64,000 bases of DNA. Source: Actinokineospora diospyrosa. Lineage in GTDB: Bacteria > Actinomycetota > Actinomycetes > Mycobacteriales > Pseudonocardiaceae. The position numbers and the translations under genes are program-made. Position 1 is the first letter of the stretch. Each line of letters begins with the position of its first letter. The notes beneath the pieces were generated by a model, which was not told where the DNA came from, did not search any database, and saw only the letters and a list, made by a program, of their open reading frames with translations. This document shows positions 17,578-28,021 of this stretch, in pieces. The stretch covers positions 57,091-121,090 of the forward strand of contig NZ_JAMTCO010000010.1 in assembly GCF_024171925.1 (NCBI RefSeq). Reading direction: 5' to 3'.

Positions 17578-20500
17578 GTGTCGAAGCTGCACGGCCTGCT
17601 GACCACCCTGCTATCCGACCCCGCCGCCGTCGCCATCACCGACGCCGCGGGTTCTCCCACCAAGACCCTCTCCGGCCCCGTCGCCGCCCGCCCGCTGGTG
17701 GTGGCCGCGCTCGCCGCGAAGACCCCGGTGCTCGCGATCACCGCGACCGGCCGCGAGTCCGACGACCTGGTCGCCGTGCTCAGCGACCTGCTCGGCGGCG
17801 ACGCGGTGGCGGACTTCCCCAGCTGGGAGACCCTCCCGCACGAGCGGCTCTCGCCCAGGGCGGACACCGTCGGTGCCCGGTTGGCGATCCTGCGCAGGCT
17901 GGCCCACCCCGAGGAGCACCCGGCCGGGGCGCTGAAGGTCGTGGTCGCCACGGTCCGCAGCCTGATCCAGCCGATGGCCCCCGGCCTGGGCGAACTCGCC
18001 CCGGTGCACCTGCGGACCGGGGTCGAGCAGGACTTCGACGCGGTCATCGCCCGCCTCGCCGACCTCGCCTACGCCAGGGTGGACATGGTGGAGAAGCGCG
18101 GCGAGTTCGCCGTGCGCGGCGGCATCGTCGACCTGTTCCCGCCGACGGCGGTGCACCCGGTCCGGGTCGAGTTCTGGGGCGACGAGGTCAGCGAAATCCG
18201 CCCGTTCGCCGTCGCCGACCAGCGCTCGCTGGCCGGGGAGATCGCCGAGATCACCGCCCCGCCGTGCCGGGAGCTGCTGCTCACCGCGGACGTGCGGGCC
18301 AGGGCGGCCGGGCTCGCCGAGGTGCACCAGGCCGACGCGCACCTGCACGAGATGCTGGCCAAGCTCGCCGAGGGCATCCCGTCGGAGGGCATGGAGGCGC
18401 TGATCCCGGCGCTGGTGCCCGGTCAGATGCAGATGCTCACCGACGTCGTCCCGGCGGGCACGCACGTCCTGCTGAACGACCCGGAGAAGATCCGGACCCG
18501 CGCGCACGACCTGGTGCGCACCGGCCAGGAGTTCCTGGAAGCCTCTTGGATGGCGGCCGCGGGTGGCGGTAAGGCCCCCATCGACCTGGGCGCTTCCGCC
18601 TACCGCGACCTCGGCGAGGTCGCCGCGCACGCCCGCGACAACGACCACCCCTGGTGGACCCTGTCGCAGTTGACCGCGCCCGACGAGGACGCCATCAACC
18701 TCGACGTGCGACCGGTCGAGGGCTACCGCGGCGAGATCGAGCGCGCCTTCGCAGACCTGCGCGCACACACCTCTACCGGCGGCATCGCTGTGTTGGTCGT
18801 ACCGGGCGCCGGTACCGCTAAGCGCGCGGTGGAGCAGTTGGCTGAGGCTGAGGTGCCAGCCGTCTTCGCCGAAGAGGGGCTATCGGAGCCCCCGCGCGCG
18901 GGCGTCGTCACCGTGGTCTGCGGCGCTATCGAAGATGGCCTCATCGCGCCCGGTTCTAACCTGGTCCTGGTTACCGAAGCCGACTTGACCGGCGGTAGGC
19001 ACGGCACGTCCACAAAGGACATGTCGACCAAGATGCCGTCGCGGCGCCGCAACGCGGTAGACCCGTTGGCGCTCAAGTCGGGTGACTACGTCGTGCACGA
19101 GCAGCACGGCATCGGGCGCTACATCGAGATGGTGCAGCGCACGGTCGCGGGGGCCACCCGCGAGTACCTCGTCCTGGAGTACGCCAGTTCCAAGCGCGGC
19201 CAGCCCGGCGACAGGCTGTTCGTGCCGACCGACCAGCTCGACGAGGTCTCCCGCTACGTCGGCGGCGAGCTGCCCACGCTGAACAAGCTCGGCGGCTCTG
19301 ACTGGAAGAACACGAAGGCCAAGGCCAAGAAGGCGGTCAAGCAGATCGCAGCGGAGCTGGTGCAGCTCTACGCGGCCCGCCAAGCGGCGCCCGGACACGC
19401 GTTCGGCGCGGACACGCCGTGGCAGCGTGAACTGGAGGACGCCTTCCCGTTCACCGAGACCATCGACCAGCTCGCCGCGATCGACGAGGTCAAGGCCGAC
19501 ATGATGCGCGGCGTCCCGATGGACCGCGTCATCTGCGGTGACGTCGGCTACGGCAAGACCGAGATCGCGGTGCGGGCGGCGTTCAAGGCGGTGCAGGACG
19601 GCAAGCAGGTGGCCGTGCTGGTGCCGACGACGCTGCTCGCCCAACAGCACTTGAACACGTTCTCCGGCCGCATGCACTCGTTCCCGGTCACCGTGCGCGG
19701 CCTATCGCGGTTCACCGACGCGCAAGAGTCCGAGCGCACTGTAGAGGGCTTGAGCGACGGGTCCGTCGACATCGTCATCGGCACGCACCGGCTGCTGCAG
19801 ACCGGTCTGCGCTACAAGGACCTCGGCCTGGTCATCGTCGACGAGGAGCAGCGCTTCGGCGTCGAGCACAAGGAGCACATCAAGGCCCTGCGCACCCACG
19901 TCGACGTGCTGACGATGTCCGCGACGCCGATCCCGCGCACCCTGGAGATGTCGCTGGCGGGCATCCGCGAGATGTCGACCATCCTCACCCCGCCGGAGGA
20001 CCGCCACCCGATCCTCACCTACGTCGGTGGGTACGACGACAAGCAGGTCGGCGCCGCCATCCGCCGCGAGCTCCTGCGCGACGGCCAGGTCTTCTACGTG
20101 CACAACCGCGTGTCGTCGATCGAGAAGGCGGCGCGCAGGCTGCGCGAGCTGGTCCCCGAGGCCAGGGTCGTCACCGCGCACGGCCAGATGAACGAGGACC
20201 GCCTGGAGAAGATCATCCAGGGCTTCTGGGAGCGCGAGCACGACGTCCTGGTCTGCACCACGATCGTCGAGACCGGGCTGGACATCTCCAACGCCAACAC
20301 CCTCATCGTCGAGCGCGGCGACATGCTGGGCCTGGCCCAGCTGCACCAGCTCCGCGGCCGGGTCGGCCGGGGCCGCGAACGCGGGTACGCGTACTTCCTT
20401 TACCCGCCCGAGTCGCCCCTCACCGAGACCGCCCACGACCGCCTCGCCACCATCGCCCAGAACACCGAACTGGGCGCGGGCATGGCCGTCGCCATGAAGG

Positions 20501-21144
20501 ACCTCGAGATCCGCGGCGCGGGCAACATCCTCGGCGCCGAGCAGTCCGGTCACATCGCGGGCGTTGGCTTCGACCTCTATGTGCGCTTGGTCGGTGAGGC
20601 GGTCGAGGCCTTCCGCAAGCACGCCGGGGCACCGGGGGCTGAAGACGAGGAAGACCTCGCCGAGGTCCGGGTAGACCTACCGGTCGACGCGCACATCCCG
20701 CACGACTACGTCCCCGGTGAGCGACTACGGCTGGAGGCGTACCGCAAGCTGGCCGCCGCACCGGATACGGCTGCCTTGGACGCGGTACGCGAAGAGTTGG
20801 TCGACCGGTACGGGGAGCCGCCTACGCCGGTGGTGAACTTGCTCGCGGTGGCTCGGTTCCGGCAGCAGTGCCGAGAGCACGGGGTTACCGAGGTCATCGC
20901 GCAGGGGAACGCTATTCGTTTCGCGCCCCTGCCTTTGCGCGACTCCCAATTGGTGCGGCTCAAGAGGCTTTATCCGAAGGCCACGCACAAGGCGGTGACG
21001 AATACCGTCACGACACCCCGGCCGACAGAGGGTGGAGCTGGTGGGCGTATCGGAGCCCCCGTGCTCCGCGACCGCGACCTGCTGGACTGGTGCGTGAAGT
21101 TCCTGGAGTCCCTGGAGGTCAAGCCAGCGGTGGCGGGTGTGTGA
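17578..21144 (+). CDS. mfd: transcription-repair coupling factor
   Basis: Mfd displaces stalled RNA polymerase and recruits UvrA to transcribed-strand lesions. The 1188-aa protein has the UvrB-homology part ([14 protein letters not shown]), the RNA polymerase interaction domain ([14 protein letters not shown]), a superfamily 2 translocase with Walker [37 protein letters not shown] and the [14 protein letters not shown] motif ([16 protein letters not shown]), and a C-terminal autoinhibitory domain. The start is GTG at 17578. The neighbouring tachylectin array begins after a terminator-like hairpin. Confidence 0.97.
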   Translation: MSKLHGLLTTLLSDPAAVAITDAAGSPTKTLSGPVAARPLVVAALAAKTPVLAITATGRESDDLVAVLSDLLGGDAVADFPSWETLPHERLSPRADTVGARLAILRRLAHPEEHPAGALKVVVATVRSLIQPMAPGLGELAPVHLRTGVEQDFDAVIARLADLAYARVDMVEKRGEFAVRGGIVDLFPPTAVHPVRVEFWGDEVSEIRPFAVADQRSLAGEIAEITAPPCRELLLTADVRARAAGLAEVHQADAHLHEMLAKLAEGIPSEGMEALIPALVPGQMQMLTDVVPAGTHVLLNDPEKIRTRAHDLVRTGQEFLEASWMAAAGGGKAPIDLGASAYRDLGEVAAHARDNDHPWWTLSQLTAPDEDAINLDVRPVEGYRGEIERAFADLRAHTSTGGIAVLVVPGAGTAKRAVEQLAEAEVPAVFAEEGLSEPPRAGVVTVVCGAIEDGLIAPGSNLVLVTEADLTGGRHGTSTKDMSTKMPSRRRNAVDPLALKSGDYVVHEQHGIGRYIEMVQRTVAGATREYLVLEYASSKRGQPGDRLFVPTDQLDEVSRYVGGELPTLNKLGGSDWKNTKAKAKKAVKQIAAELVQLYAARQAAPGHAFGADTPWQRELEDAFPFTETIDQLAAIDEVKADMMRGVPMDRVICGDVGYGKTEIAVRAAFKAVQDGKQVAVLVPTTLLAQQHLNTFSGRMHSFPVTVRGLSRFTDAQESERTVEGLSDGSVDIVIGTHRLLQTGLRYKDLGLVIVDEEQRFGVEHKEHIKALRTHVDVLTMSATPIPRTLEMSLAGIREMSTILTPPEDRHPILTYVGGYDDKQVGAAIRRELLRDGQVFYVHNRVSSIEKAARRLRELVPEARVVTAHGQMNEDRLEKIIQGFWEREHDVLVCTTIVETGLDISNANTLIVERGDMLGLAQLHQLRGRVGRGRERGYAYFLYPPESPLTETAHDRLATIAQNTELGAGMAVAMKDLEIRGAGNILGAEQSGHIAGVGFDLYVRLVGEAVEAFRKHAGAPGAEDEEDLAEVRVDLPVDAHIPHDYVPGERLRLEAYRKLAAAPDTAALDAVREELVDRYGEPPTPVVNLLAVARFRQQCREHGVTEVIAQGNAIRFAPLPLRDSQLVRLKRLYPKATHKAVTNTVTTPRPTEGGAGGRIGAPVLRDRDLLDWCVKFLESLEVKPAVAGV

Positions 21145-21159
21145 CGGTGCGACCCAGGC

Positions 21160-21191
21160 GGTGCGTCCGGCGCTGACAACCCGGACGCACC
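21160..21191 (+). terminator. hairpin terminator after mfd
   Basis: A perfect 11-bp stem, GGTGCGTCCGG paired with CCGGACGCACC, with a 10-nt loop, lies 16 bp after the mfd stop. There is no strong T-tract, as is common in actinobacteria. Confidence 0.6.
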
Positions 21192-21335
21192 TTGTGACGC
21201 TGACCACACCATTCTTGATCAACAGGAGTCTGAGCACGGCGCGAGCGCACGGCTCGCGGTAAGCAGTCCACAAAGGATCTCCAGGCGGCTAGGATCTGAT
21301 CTCTGATTCGCATGGCCACTGGGGTTGAACTGAAG

Positions 21336-23153
21336 ATGGACTACATCAGACGCGCGGGTGTACTGGTGGCTGCCGTCCTGGCCGCCACCTGCTTACCCGC
21401 GGTCACGGCAGGCGCGGCGCCGGTCGCCGCCACCGCACCGGTGTGCTCTCCCGCTGTAGACGTATTCGGGGTGGAGCCGGACGGGCGGCTGTTCGTGTAC
21501 CCGCACAACGAGCCCGAGACCGGTGTGGCGAGCTGGGGAGCCAAGCGCTACATCGGCACCGGCTGGAACGGCGGCACCGTCCACGCCGCACCCGGGGGCT
21601 ACCTCCACTACGTCCTGTCGGGCACCTCGCAGCACCGGCGCTACCGCTGGACCGGGTCGGGCTGGGCGACTTTCGGCGGCAGCCAGTACCAGGACCTGGG
21701 GCAGCTCAGCACGCCGTGGCCCCAGTCGATCACGGTGGACGAGCGGGGGCGGGTGCTCCAGAACGGCACCCTCGGTGTCACGGCGCAGACGTGGGACGAG
21801 CAGGGACGGCAGGTGGGGCAGGAGCACCCGCTGGGCTTGCAGAGCACGACCGCGGAGTTGATCGCGTCCGGCGACGGGGCGTTCTTCCGCCGGGTGGGCG
21901 ACGCCCTCTCCCGCTACCGGTACGACTTCGAGACCAACCGGTGGATCCAGACCAACCAGATCGTCGGGTCCGGCTTCGGCGTGTTCAAACGCCTCTTCGG
22001 CGGCGGTGGGGGTGTGCTCTACGGCGTCGCCAACGACCCGGCGGGCACCCTGCTCTGGTACCGCTACGACGAGAACACCGGCACCTGGGCCAACAACGGC
22101 ATCGGCAAGGTCGTCGGCTCCGGCTGGGGCGCACTCGCGGGTACAACGGCGGTGGGCTGCGCAACGCCCCAAGCCCCGGCACCGGATCCTCTTCCCGCCC
22201 CGCACAACGAGCGCCCCACGGTGAAGTACAACGAGGTGACCCGCACCTTCGAGGCCGCGTGGGTCAACAACAACGGCGAACTGCTGTTCGGTAAGGAGAA
22301 CCCGCAAGACCCCACCGCGATCACCTGGACCCCGATGACGGGGTACCAGAAGTACACCGGCGCGGCGTCGTTGACCTACGAGTACGGCAACGGCCGGGCG
22401 GTCGTGACCGCGACCAGCCAGGACAGCCGTGGCCGGGCGCACGTCCAACAGCCGGGTGGCGGGTTCAGCAGCGCGATCAACACGGGTGGGGTGTTCCGGA
22501 CCGGACCGATGCTGCTCACCATCGGCAGCGAGTCGGTGGACGCCTACGGCATCGATCACCACGGCACCCTCATGCGCACTTCCAAGGCGGGCAACGAGTT
22601 CAAGCCCTGGGTCCCCGTCGCACAGGGAATCGGCCCGAAGTCGACGATCACGCTGCCGTACACGACCTACAACCTGCTCACCCTCAACTCGGCGGGTGAC
22701 GTAGAACTGCGCCGCAGCCAGTTGGACTACCCGTTCTCGCAGCCCAAGCTCGCCCGGGGTTTGCCGGGAATGGGCATGCCCGTCCTCACCAGGGGCCAGG
22801 GCGGGTTCGACCGGCTCGTCGCCAGCGACGGCAACGGGAAGCTGTGGGCCGCGCTGGAGAACGCCGACGGCTTCGACGCGTGGACCGACATCAGCGGCGG
22901 CCTGACGTTCACCGGTGCCGTCGACACCCTCCGGTGGGACCCGAACCGGACCGATCTCGTGGCCCGCACGACCGACGGCACCGTGGTGCGCCGCGTGGTC
23001 ACCGACTGGGCCGCGGAGCAGCCCTGGATCCCGATCGGCACCTCGACGGTCGACCCGGTGATCACCTCCGGCAGTTTACAAAAGGGGAAGGTCGTCCTGC
23101 TGATAGACGCATCGGGGCAGGCAAAACTGGCGCAGTTCCCGTACTTTTCCTGA
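21336..23153 (+). CDS. secreted tachylectin-like protein with C-terminal extra domain (array member 1)
   Basis: The 605-aa protein from ATG 21336 has a signal peptide (cleavage near AGAAP), then a five-unit propeller of the tachylectin-2 type (VDVFGVEPDGRLFVYPHNEP, RRYRWTGSGWATF, VLYGVANDPAGTLLWYRYD) closed by Cys37 and a Cys in TAVGCATP. Residues from about 295 form a second domain of ~300 aa (VKYNEVTRTFEAAWVNNNGE, ENPQDPTAITW, WTDISGGLTFTG), possibly another propeller. Tachylectin-2 binds GlcNAc/GalNAc; the ligand here is inferred. An ATG at 21312 lacks a ribosome site; CTGGGG precedes 21336. The next gene starts 23 bp downstream. Confidence 0.8.
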   Translation: MDYIRRAGVLVAAVLAATCLPAVTAGAAPVAATAPVCSPAVDVFGVEPDGRLFVYPHNEPETGVASWGAKRYIGTGWNGGTVHAAPGGYLHYVLSGTSQHRRYRWTGSGWATFGGSQYQDLGQLSTPWPQSITVDERGRVLQNGTLGVTAQTWDEQGRQVGQEHPLGLQSTTAELIASGDGAFFRRVGDALSRYRYDFETNRWIQTNQIVGSGFGVFKRLFGGGGGVLYGVANDPAGTLLWYRYDENTGTWANNGIGKVVGSGWGALAGTTAVGCATPQAPAPDPLPAPHNERPTVKYNEVTRTFEAAWVNNNGELLFGKENPQDPTAITWTPMTGYQKYTGAASLTYEYGNGRAVVTATSQDSRGRAHVQQPGGGFSSAINTGGVFRTGPMLLTIGSESVDAYGIDHHGTLMRTSKAGNEFKPWVPVAQGIGPKSTITLPYTTYNLLTLNSAGDVELRRSQLDYPFSQPKLARGLPGMGMPVLTRGQGGFDRLVASDGNGKLWAALENADGFDAWTDISGGLTFTGAVDTLRWDPNRTDLVARTTDGTVVRRVVTDWAAEQPWIPIGTSTVDPVITSGSLQKGKVVLLIDASGQAKLAQFPYFS

Positions 23154-23176
23154 ACAACCATTTCTGGGGACCTAGA

Positions 23177-24982
23177 ATGAACACGAAGAGACTCGCCGCC
23201 TTACTCGCGGCGGGCGCCGTGAGCGTGGCCGGGCTGCCTTTTGTCGCGGTGAGCCCGGCCGCCGCCGAACTCGCCTGCACCGCAGCGGTCAACGTCTTCG
23301 GCGTGGAGCCGGATGGGCGCATGTTCGTGTACCCGCACAACGAACCCGAAACGGGTGTGGCGAGCTGGGGAGCCAAGCACTACATCGGCTCCGGCTGGAA
23401 CGGCGGCACCACCTACGCCGCCCCCGGCGGGTACATCCACCACATCACAACCGGCAACCGACAACACCGGCGCTACCAGTGGACCGGATCGGGCTGGGCG
23501 TCCTTCGGCGGCGGCCAGTACCAGGACCTCGGTGTGGTCGACCCGTCGACGAGGCCGCTCGTCGACGAGCAGGGGCGGTTCTACAAGCAGGACGACCGCA
23601 GGTTCTTCGTGTCCTCATGGGACGACCAAGGGCGGCTGACCGCCGACGAGGTCCCGCTCAGCCCCGCGGTCAGGCCGAACGTGATCACCTCGGGGAGCAG
23701 CGCGTTCTTCGCCCGGGCCGACGGTGACCTCTACCGCTACCGGTTCGACTTCGAGAACAACCGCTGGCTCACCATCGGCGAGCGGATCGGCGCGGGCTTC
23801 GGCGTGTTCAAACGGCTCATCAGCGCGGGCGGCGGTGTGCTCTACGGCGTCGCCAACGACCCGGCGGGCACCCTGGTCTGGTACCGGTACGACGACCAGA
23901 AGCGCGAGTGGGCCAACAACGGCATCGGGAAGGTCGTCGGCTCCGGCTGGGGCGCGCTGGCGGAGGTCACCGCCTCCGGGTGCGCCGCGCCCGATCAGCA
24001 GTCGAACCCGCTGCCCGGTCCGCGCGGCGAGCGCCCGAGGCTGGTCTACAACCCGGCCACCCGGACGTTCGAGGCGGCCTGGGTGAACAACAGCGGCGAA
24101 CTGCTGTACGGCAAGGAGAACCCGCAAGACCCCACCGCGATCACCTGGACCGCGCTCACCGGCTACCAGAACCACACCGGCGCGGTGTCGGCGCTGCGCG
24201 ACGGTGGCACCGGCAGACTGCTCCTGTCGGCACCCAGCCAGGACGGCCGCGGCCGGATGTACGTCCAGCAGCCGGATGGCAGCTTCGGCTCGGGAACCGG
24301 GATCGGCGGCAGGTTCACCGTGGGCCCGGTCCTGACCAGTGCGTTCGCCAACGACGTCGCGGTCTACGGCATTGACGACCGCGGGATGGTCTACAACGCC
24401 AAGCGCGGCAGCGACACCTCCTCACCGTGGTTCCCAGCCGCGCAACGGCTCGGCCAGGACACCACGATCGGCCTCGCCAGCGGACCCACCGCTGTGACCC
24501 GGACGGCGACGGGTGAGCTCGAAGTGCGCAGGCCACCGTTCACCACGTACGACCCGCCGGTGCCGGTCCGGGGCCTGCGGGTCGTGGGCACCCCGCACAT
24601 CACCCAGGGTGAGAACGGACCGTCCAGGCTCATCGCCCGCGATGAGAACGGCAAGCTCTGGACCTCGGAGGAGAAGCCCTACCTCACCGGGCCCGGTTTC
24701 GGCCCGTGGACCGACATCAGCGGCGGGCTGACCTTCACGGGCACCGTCGACACCGCGTTCTCCTTCGGGCCGCGCAAGACCGAGATCGTGGCCCGCACCA
24801 CCGACGGCACGGTCGTGCGGCGCCAGATCACCGATTGGGCCGTCCCACCGGCGTGGATCCCGATCGGCACCTCGGCGGTCGACCCGGTGATCGCCGTCGC
24901 CAACCTCCAGGTGGGCAAAGCCGTGCTGCTCGTCGACGGCTCCGGGCAGGCCAAGCTGGTGCGGATCCCGTACCAGTCGTGA
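23177..24982 (+). CDS. secreted tachylectin-like protein with C-terminal extra domain (array member 2)
   Basis: This 601-aa protein (MNTKRLAALLAAG) is a close paralogue of the preceding gene: signal peptide, five-unit tachylectin-like propeller (Cys34 to a Cys in TASGCAAP), and a ~300-aa second domain with the same ENPQDPTAITWT and PWTDISGGLTFTG blocks. The ribosome site is CTGGGGA. The 23-bp gap from member 1 suggests one transcript. Long stretches of DNA identity with member 1 in the first 150 codons point to recent duplication or gene conversion. Secreted; ligand unknown. Confidence 0.8.
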   Translation: MNTKRLAALLAAGAVSVAGLPFVAVSPAAAELACTAAVNVFGVEPDGRMFVYPHNEPETGVASWGAKHYIGSGWNGGTTYAAPGGYIHHITTGNRQHRRYQWTGSGWASFGGGQYQDLGVVDPSTRPLVDEQGRFYKQDDRRFFVSSWDDQGRLTADEVPLSPAVRPNVITSGSSAFFARADGDLYRYRFDFENNRWLTIGERIGAGFGVFKRLISAGGGVLYGVANDPAGTLVWYRYDDQKREWANNGIGKVVGSGWGALAEVTASGCAAPDQQSNPLPGPRGERPRLVYNPATRTFEAAWVNNSGELLYGKENPQDPTAITWTALTGYQNHTGAVSALRDGGTGRLLLSAPSQDGRGRMYVQQPDGSFGSGTGIGGRFTVGPVLTSAFANDVAVYGIDDRGMVYNAKRGSDTSSPWFPAAQRLGQDTTIGLASGPTAVTRTATGELEVRRPPFTTYDPPVPVRGLRVVGTPHITQGENGPSRLIARDENGKLWTSEEKPYLTGPGFGPWTDISGGLTFTGTVDTAFSFGPRKTEIVARTTDGTVVRRQITDWAVPPAWIPIGTSAVDPVIAVANLQVGKAVLLVDGSGQAKLVRIPYQS

Positions 24983-25066
24983 CGTTCCACTTCGGATCGC
25001 GCGGCGACCAGGCTGGTGTCGTCGCGCGATCCGAGGCGCGTATCGGAACGCACTGGGGAACTGAGG

Positions 25067-25290
25067 ATGAACAGGTGGAAACTCGCCGCCCCGACGGCGG
25101 GTGTGTGGGTCGTTGCCTGCTCACCAACCGCGGGTCCGGCGGCAGCGCGACCTGTGCGTGCCATCGGCTGATCTCTTCGGCGTGGTTCATTGCGCACGGC
25201 AGAGAAAACCTCGGCCGACTTCACCCCCTGGACCGACATCTCCGGTGAACCTGTTGGTGTTACAGGCGTTCCCCCACACGACGCAATCGC
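25067..25290 (+). pseudogene. internally deleted tachylectin-like gene
   Basis: After ACTGGGGAACTGAGG, an ATG at 25067 opens a signal-peptide-like start (MNRWKLAAPTAGVWVVACSP, stop at 25169-25171) and GCTGATCTCTTCGGCGTGG, which in another frame reads ADLFGV, the first propeller motif. Within 50 bp the sequence jumps to a third frame reading TSADFTPWTDISGEPVGVTG, matching the late C-terminal domain of members 1 and 2. About 500 codons are missing, so this is the decayed remnant of a third two-domain member. Confidence 0.72.
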
Positions 25291-25329
25291 CACGACACGC
25301 CCGCGAGTAGATCCAATGTCCTTGGACAG

Positions 25330-25364
25330 CCCCGGTGATCACGCTACTATCGTGATCACTGGGG
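25330..25364. promoter_or_regulatory. inverted repeat upstream of array member 3
   Basis: CCCCGGTGATCACG (25330-25343) pairs with CGTGATCACTGGGG (25351-25364), 13 of 14 positions matching, with a 7-nt spacer CTACTAT. It could be an operator or the terminator of the decayed gene; it lies about 180 bp before the start of member 3. Confidence 0.45.
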
Positions 25365-25543
25365 AAGCACATCTTGGGGAATTCACGCGTCGTGCGGGTT
25401 GTGCTCGTGCGGCGGTGTGGCTCGTGGTCGCGTCGGCCCCGGTACGCGCCACACGGATGCTCAACGCCCAGCGGTCGGACGTGGCCGTGTCGGGGGTGGC
25501 GGCAGCGTCCTCCAGACGCAAGACAACCTTGGGGAACAACTAT

Positions 25544-26506
25544 ATGAAGCTCGCAAAGCGCGTCACCACCATGCTCGCCGCGGTCGCGGTCGCGGTCACC
25601 CTGCCGGTCGCCGCCGTCTCGACCGCCTCCGCCTCGCCCGTGCCCTCGTGCGACGTGAGCGCGGACGTCTACGGCGTGGAGCAGGACGGGCGCCTGTTCG
25701 TCTACCCGCACAACGAGCCCGAGAACGGTGGGTTCAGCTGGGGTGCCAAGCGCTACATCGGCACCGGCTGGAACGCGGGCACCGTCGTCGCCGGTCCGTA
25801 CGGCCTCTTCTACCTGATCCTGCCGACCACCGGTGAGATCCGCGCCTACAGCTGGAACGGCTACGGCTGGGACACCGCGCCCAACGGCGCCCAGTACATC
25901 GTCGTCTCGCTGCCCGGTGACGACTACCGGTACTGGACCCAGGCGGGCAACACCAACAAGGTGAGCTCCGACGCCAACGGCGACCTCTGGCTGATCGACG
26001 GCGCGGGCGAGCTCTACTACGTCACCGACGCCCCGAGCGCGGCGGCCAAGTCCGCCACGGCGGGCAAGGCGAAGGCCAAGCCCGAGGCGCACAGCAAGAC
26101 GCGCGTCAAGGTCACCAAGGACGGCCTGCAGTCCAAGGCAGGCGCTCAGTCGAAGGCCGCCGCGGCTCCCATCTGGCTGGGCGTCGACTACATCGTGTCT
26201 GCGGGCAACGGCGTGCTCTACACCCGCCACTCGACCACCAACGAGCTCAAGCGCTCCGAGTTCGACCTGGTGAACGGGACCACCACCGCCCTGCAGACGC
26301 CGGTCGGCTCGGGCTGGAACATCTTCACCCACCTGACCTCGGTCGGCGGTGACACCCTGTACGGCACCACCAACCTGGGCTTCTGGGAGTACCACTACGA
26401 CTCCGCCACGGGTCTGTGGGCCAACAACGGCTCGGGCAAGCTCGTGGGCGCGGGCTGGAACAGCCTCGCCCGCGTGCTGGGCAACCCGGCGGCCTGCTAC
26501 TCCTAG
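25544..26506 (+). CDS. secreted tachylectin-like protein with Lys/Ala-rich insert (array member 3)
   Basis: The 320-aa protein (MKLAKRVTTMLAAVAVAVTL) has a signal peptide ending near ASASP and a five-unit tachylectin-like propeller from Cys36 to Cys318 (PAACYS). Between the third and fourth units, residues 164-209 are a basic low-complexity insert rich in Lys, Ala and Ser (AGKAKAKPEAHSKTRVKV), absent from the other members. Lectin function is inferred from the fold. TTGGGGAACAACTAT supplies the ribosome site. A strong hairpin terminator follows the stop. Confidence 0.8.
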   Translation: MKLAKRVTTMLAAVAVAVTLPVAAVSTASASPVPSCDVSADVYGVEQDGRLFVYPHNEPENGGFSWGAKRYIGTGWNAGTVVAGPYGLFYLILPTTGEIRAYSWNGYGWDTAPNGAQYIVVSLPGDDYRYWTQAGNTNKVSSDANGDLWLIDGAGELYYVTDAPSAAAKSATAGKAKAKPEAHSKTRVKVTKDGLQSKAGAQSKAAAAPIWLGVDYIVSAGNGVLYTRHSTTNELKRSEFDLVNGTTTALQTPVGSGWNIFTHLTSVGGDTLYGTTNLGFWEYHYDSATGLWANNGSGKLVGAGWNSLARVLGNPAACYS

Positions 26507-26525
26507 GCCACCCGCTTCGCCCTGA

Positions 26526-26567
26526 ACGGGCCGGTCGACCGGGCAAGTTGCCGGTCGACCGGCCCGT
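26526..26567 (+). terminator. terminator after array member 3
   Basis: ACGGGCCGGTCGACCGG pairs perfectly with CCGGTCGACCGGCCCGT (17 bp, 8-nt loop) and is followed by TTTCG. Confidence 0.75.
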
Positions 26568-26720
26568 TTCGCATGTTCCCCGCCGGGGAGCGATCCCACC
26601 GGCCACCGGGCGGCAACGCGCGCGCCACCGGGATGATCCGGTTTGGCAACGGGTCTTCACCCAGGGCCCGCGGAGGCGCACGCTGGAGGGGTCTCCTGCC
26701 CTCCCACCCCGGGGGAACCC

Positions 26721-27578
26721 ATGTCTCTCGCCAAGCACGGCGCCACCCTGCTCGCCGCGCTCACCCTGACCCTGTCCACGACCCTCCCCGCCGCGGCCGG
26801 TCCACCCCGCTGCGCGCCCGCTGCCAACGTGTTCGGCGTCGAGTCGGACGGCAGGCTGTTCGTCTACCCGCACAACGAGCCCGAGACCGGGGGCGCCGAC
26901 TGGGGCGCCAAGCGCTACATCGGCACCGGCTGGAACGGCGGCCTGGTGCTGGCTGGCCCGGGCGGCGTCTTCTACCTCGTCGACCGGACCAGCGGTGACC
27001 TGCGCCGCTACCAGTGGACCGGCGGCGGCTGGTCCACCTTCGCCGGCGGCGGCCAGTTCCAGACCGTGTCCACCGGCTGGGGCTACTACACCCAGCCCGG
27101 CAACACCGGGAAGGTCACCGTCGACTCGGCAGGCAAGGTCTACTCGATCACCGCCGCGGGCAACCTCGAGGTCCGCGAGTGGACCACCCTGCCCCCGAGC
27201 GGCGCCCAGTCCGCCGCAGCGCCGCCCCCCACCTGGGCCCGGTTCGACCGCATCGTGGCGGCGGGCGACGGTGTCGTCTACGCCAGGGAGAGCTCGTCGG
27301 GCAAGCTGTTCCGCTTCCGCTACGACTTCGCGACCGGCACCTGGCTCGAGTTCGACAAGCTCGTCGGCGCCGGGTGGGGCGTGTTCGGCACGGTGTTCTC
27401 CGTCGGCGGCGACACCCTCTACGGCGTTCGCCCCAACGGCGCCCTAGTCGCCTACCACTACGACGCGGCGGCGGGCGCGTGGTCCAACCGCGGCACCGGC
27501 CAGGTGATCGGCTGGGGCTGGAGTGCCCTGGCTCACGTCTCCGGTGATCCCGCCGCGTGCACACCGACCTCCCGCTGA
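26721..27578 (+). CDS. secreted tachylectin-like protein (array member 4)
   Basis: This 285-aa protein (MSLAKHGATLLAALTL) has a signal peptide and a single five-unit tachylectin-like propeller from Cys31 (PPRCAPAANVFG) to Cys280 (PAACTPTSR). Typical unit motifs are GVESDGRLFVYPHNEP, YIGTGWNGG, LRRYQWTGGGW and LVGAGWGVF. A short Ser/Ala/Pro-rich loop sits where member 3 has its Lys-rich insert. The start is fixed by CGGGGGAACCC before the ATG. A longer upstream in-frame extension is just the intergenic region. Predicted secreted glycan-binding protein. Confidence 0.8.
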   Translation: MSLAKHGATLLAALTLTLSTTLPAAAGPPRCAPAANVFGVESDGRLFVYPHNEPETGGADWGAKRYIGTGWNGGLVLAGPGGVFYLVDRTSGDLRRYQWTGGGWSTFAGGGQFQTVSTGWGYYTQPGNTGKVTVDSAGKVYSITAAGNLEVREWTTLPPSGAQSAAAPPPTWARFDRIVAAGDGVVYARESSSGKLFRFRYDFATGTWLEFDKLVGAGWGVFGTVFSVGGDTLYGVRPNGALVAYHYDAAAGAWSNRGTGQVIGWGWSALAHVSGDPAACTPTSR

Positions 27579-28021
27579 ACTCCAGCTGAACACCGCTCGC
27601 AGGCGGTCGTCCGAACTGGGCCTACTCCATCCGGGGGTGGGCCCAGTCCCGCGTTCGCGCACTGCCGCGGCCCGCTCGGGCCGAGGTCCACCGAGTCCTT
27701 TGTGGATCAACCGGCAGCTCTGCGGGCACGGCGAGAAGTCGAGGCAACCGACTCCGGGACGACGGCGTCATCCAGATGACCAGCCCGCAAGACCACCGGT
27801 GGCCCATCGCCTGGCCGCAGACCGGGAAGCCTGGACCGGGCGAATTCCACGATGAGTAGATCGACATTTATCCGAACGAGACAAATGGCCCGGGTTCGAT
27901 AACGAATAGGTTGTGGCGCAACCAAAGCAGAACCCGGGCGTCTTTCCACGCACGAGACGGGAGCGCCGCCGATCGGATTCCGATTTCGCACCACCAAGCA
28001 CTACCACTCTGGGGAACTACC
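27579..28021. other. intergenic region between array members 4 and 5
   Basis: This 443-bp stretch holds no convincing gene. A stem ACTGGGCC (27616) with GGCCCAGT (27641) may terminate member 4. The part from about 27850 is AT-richer than its surroundings and is likely to carry the promoter of member 5, but no clear -35/-10 pair could be assigned. Confidence 0.4.
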
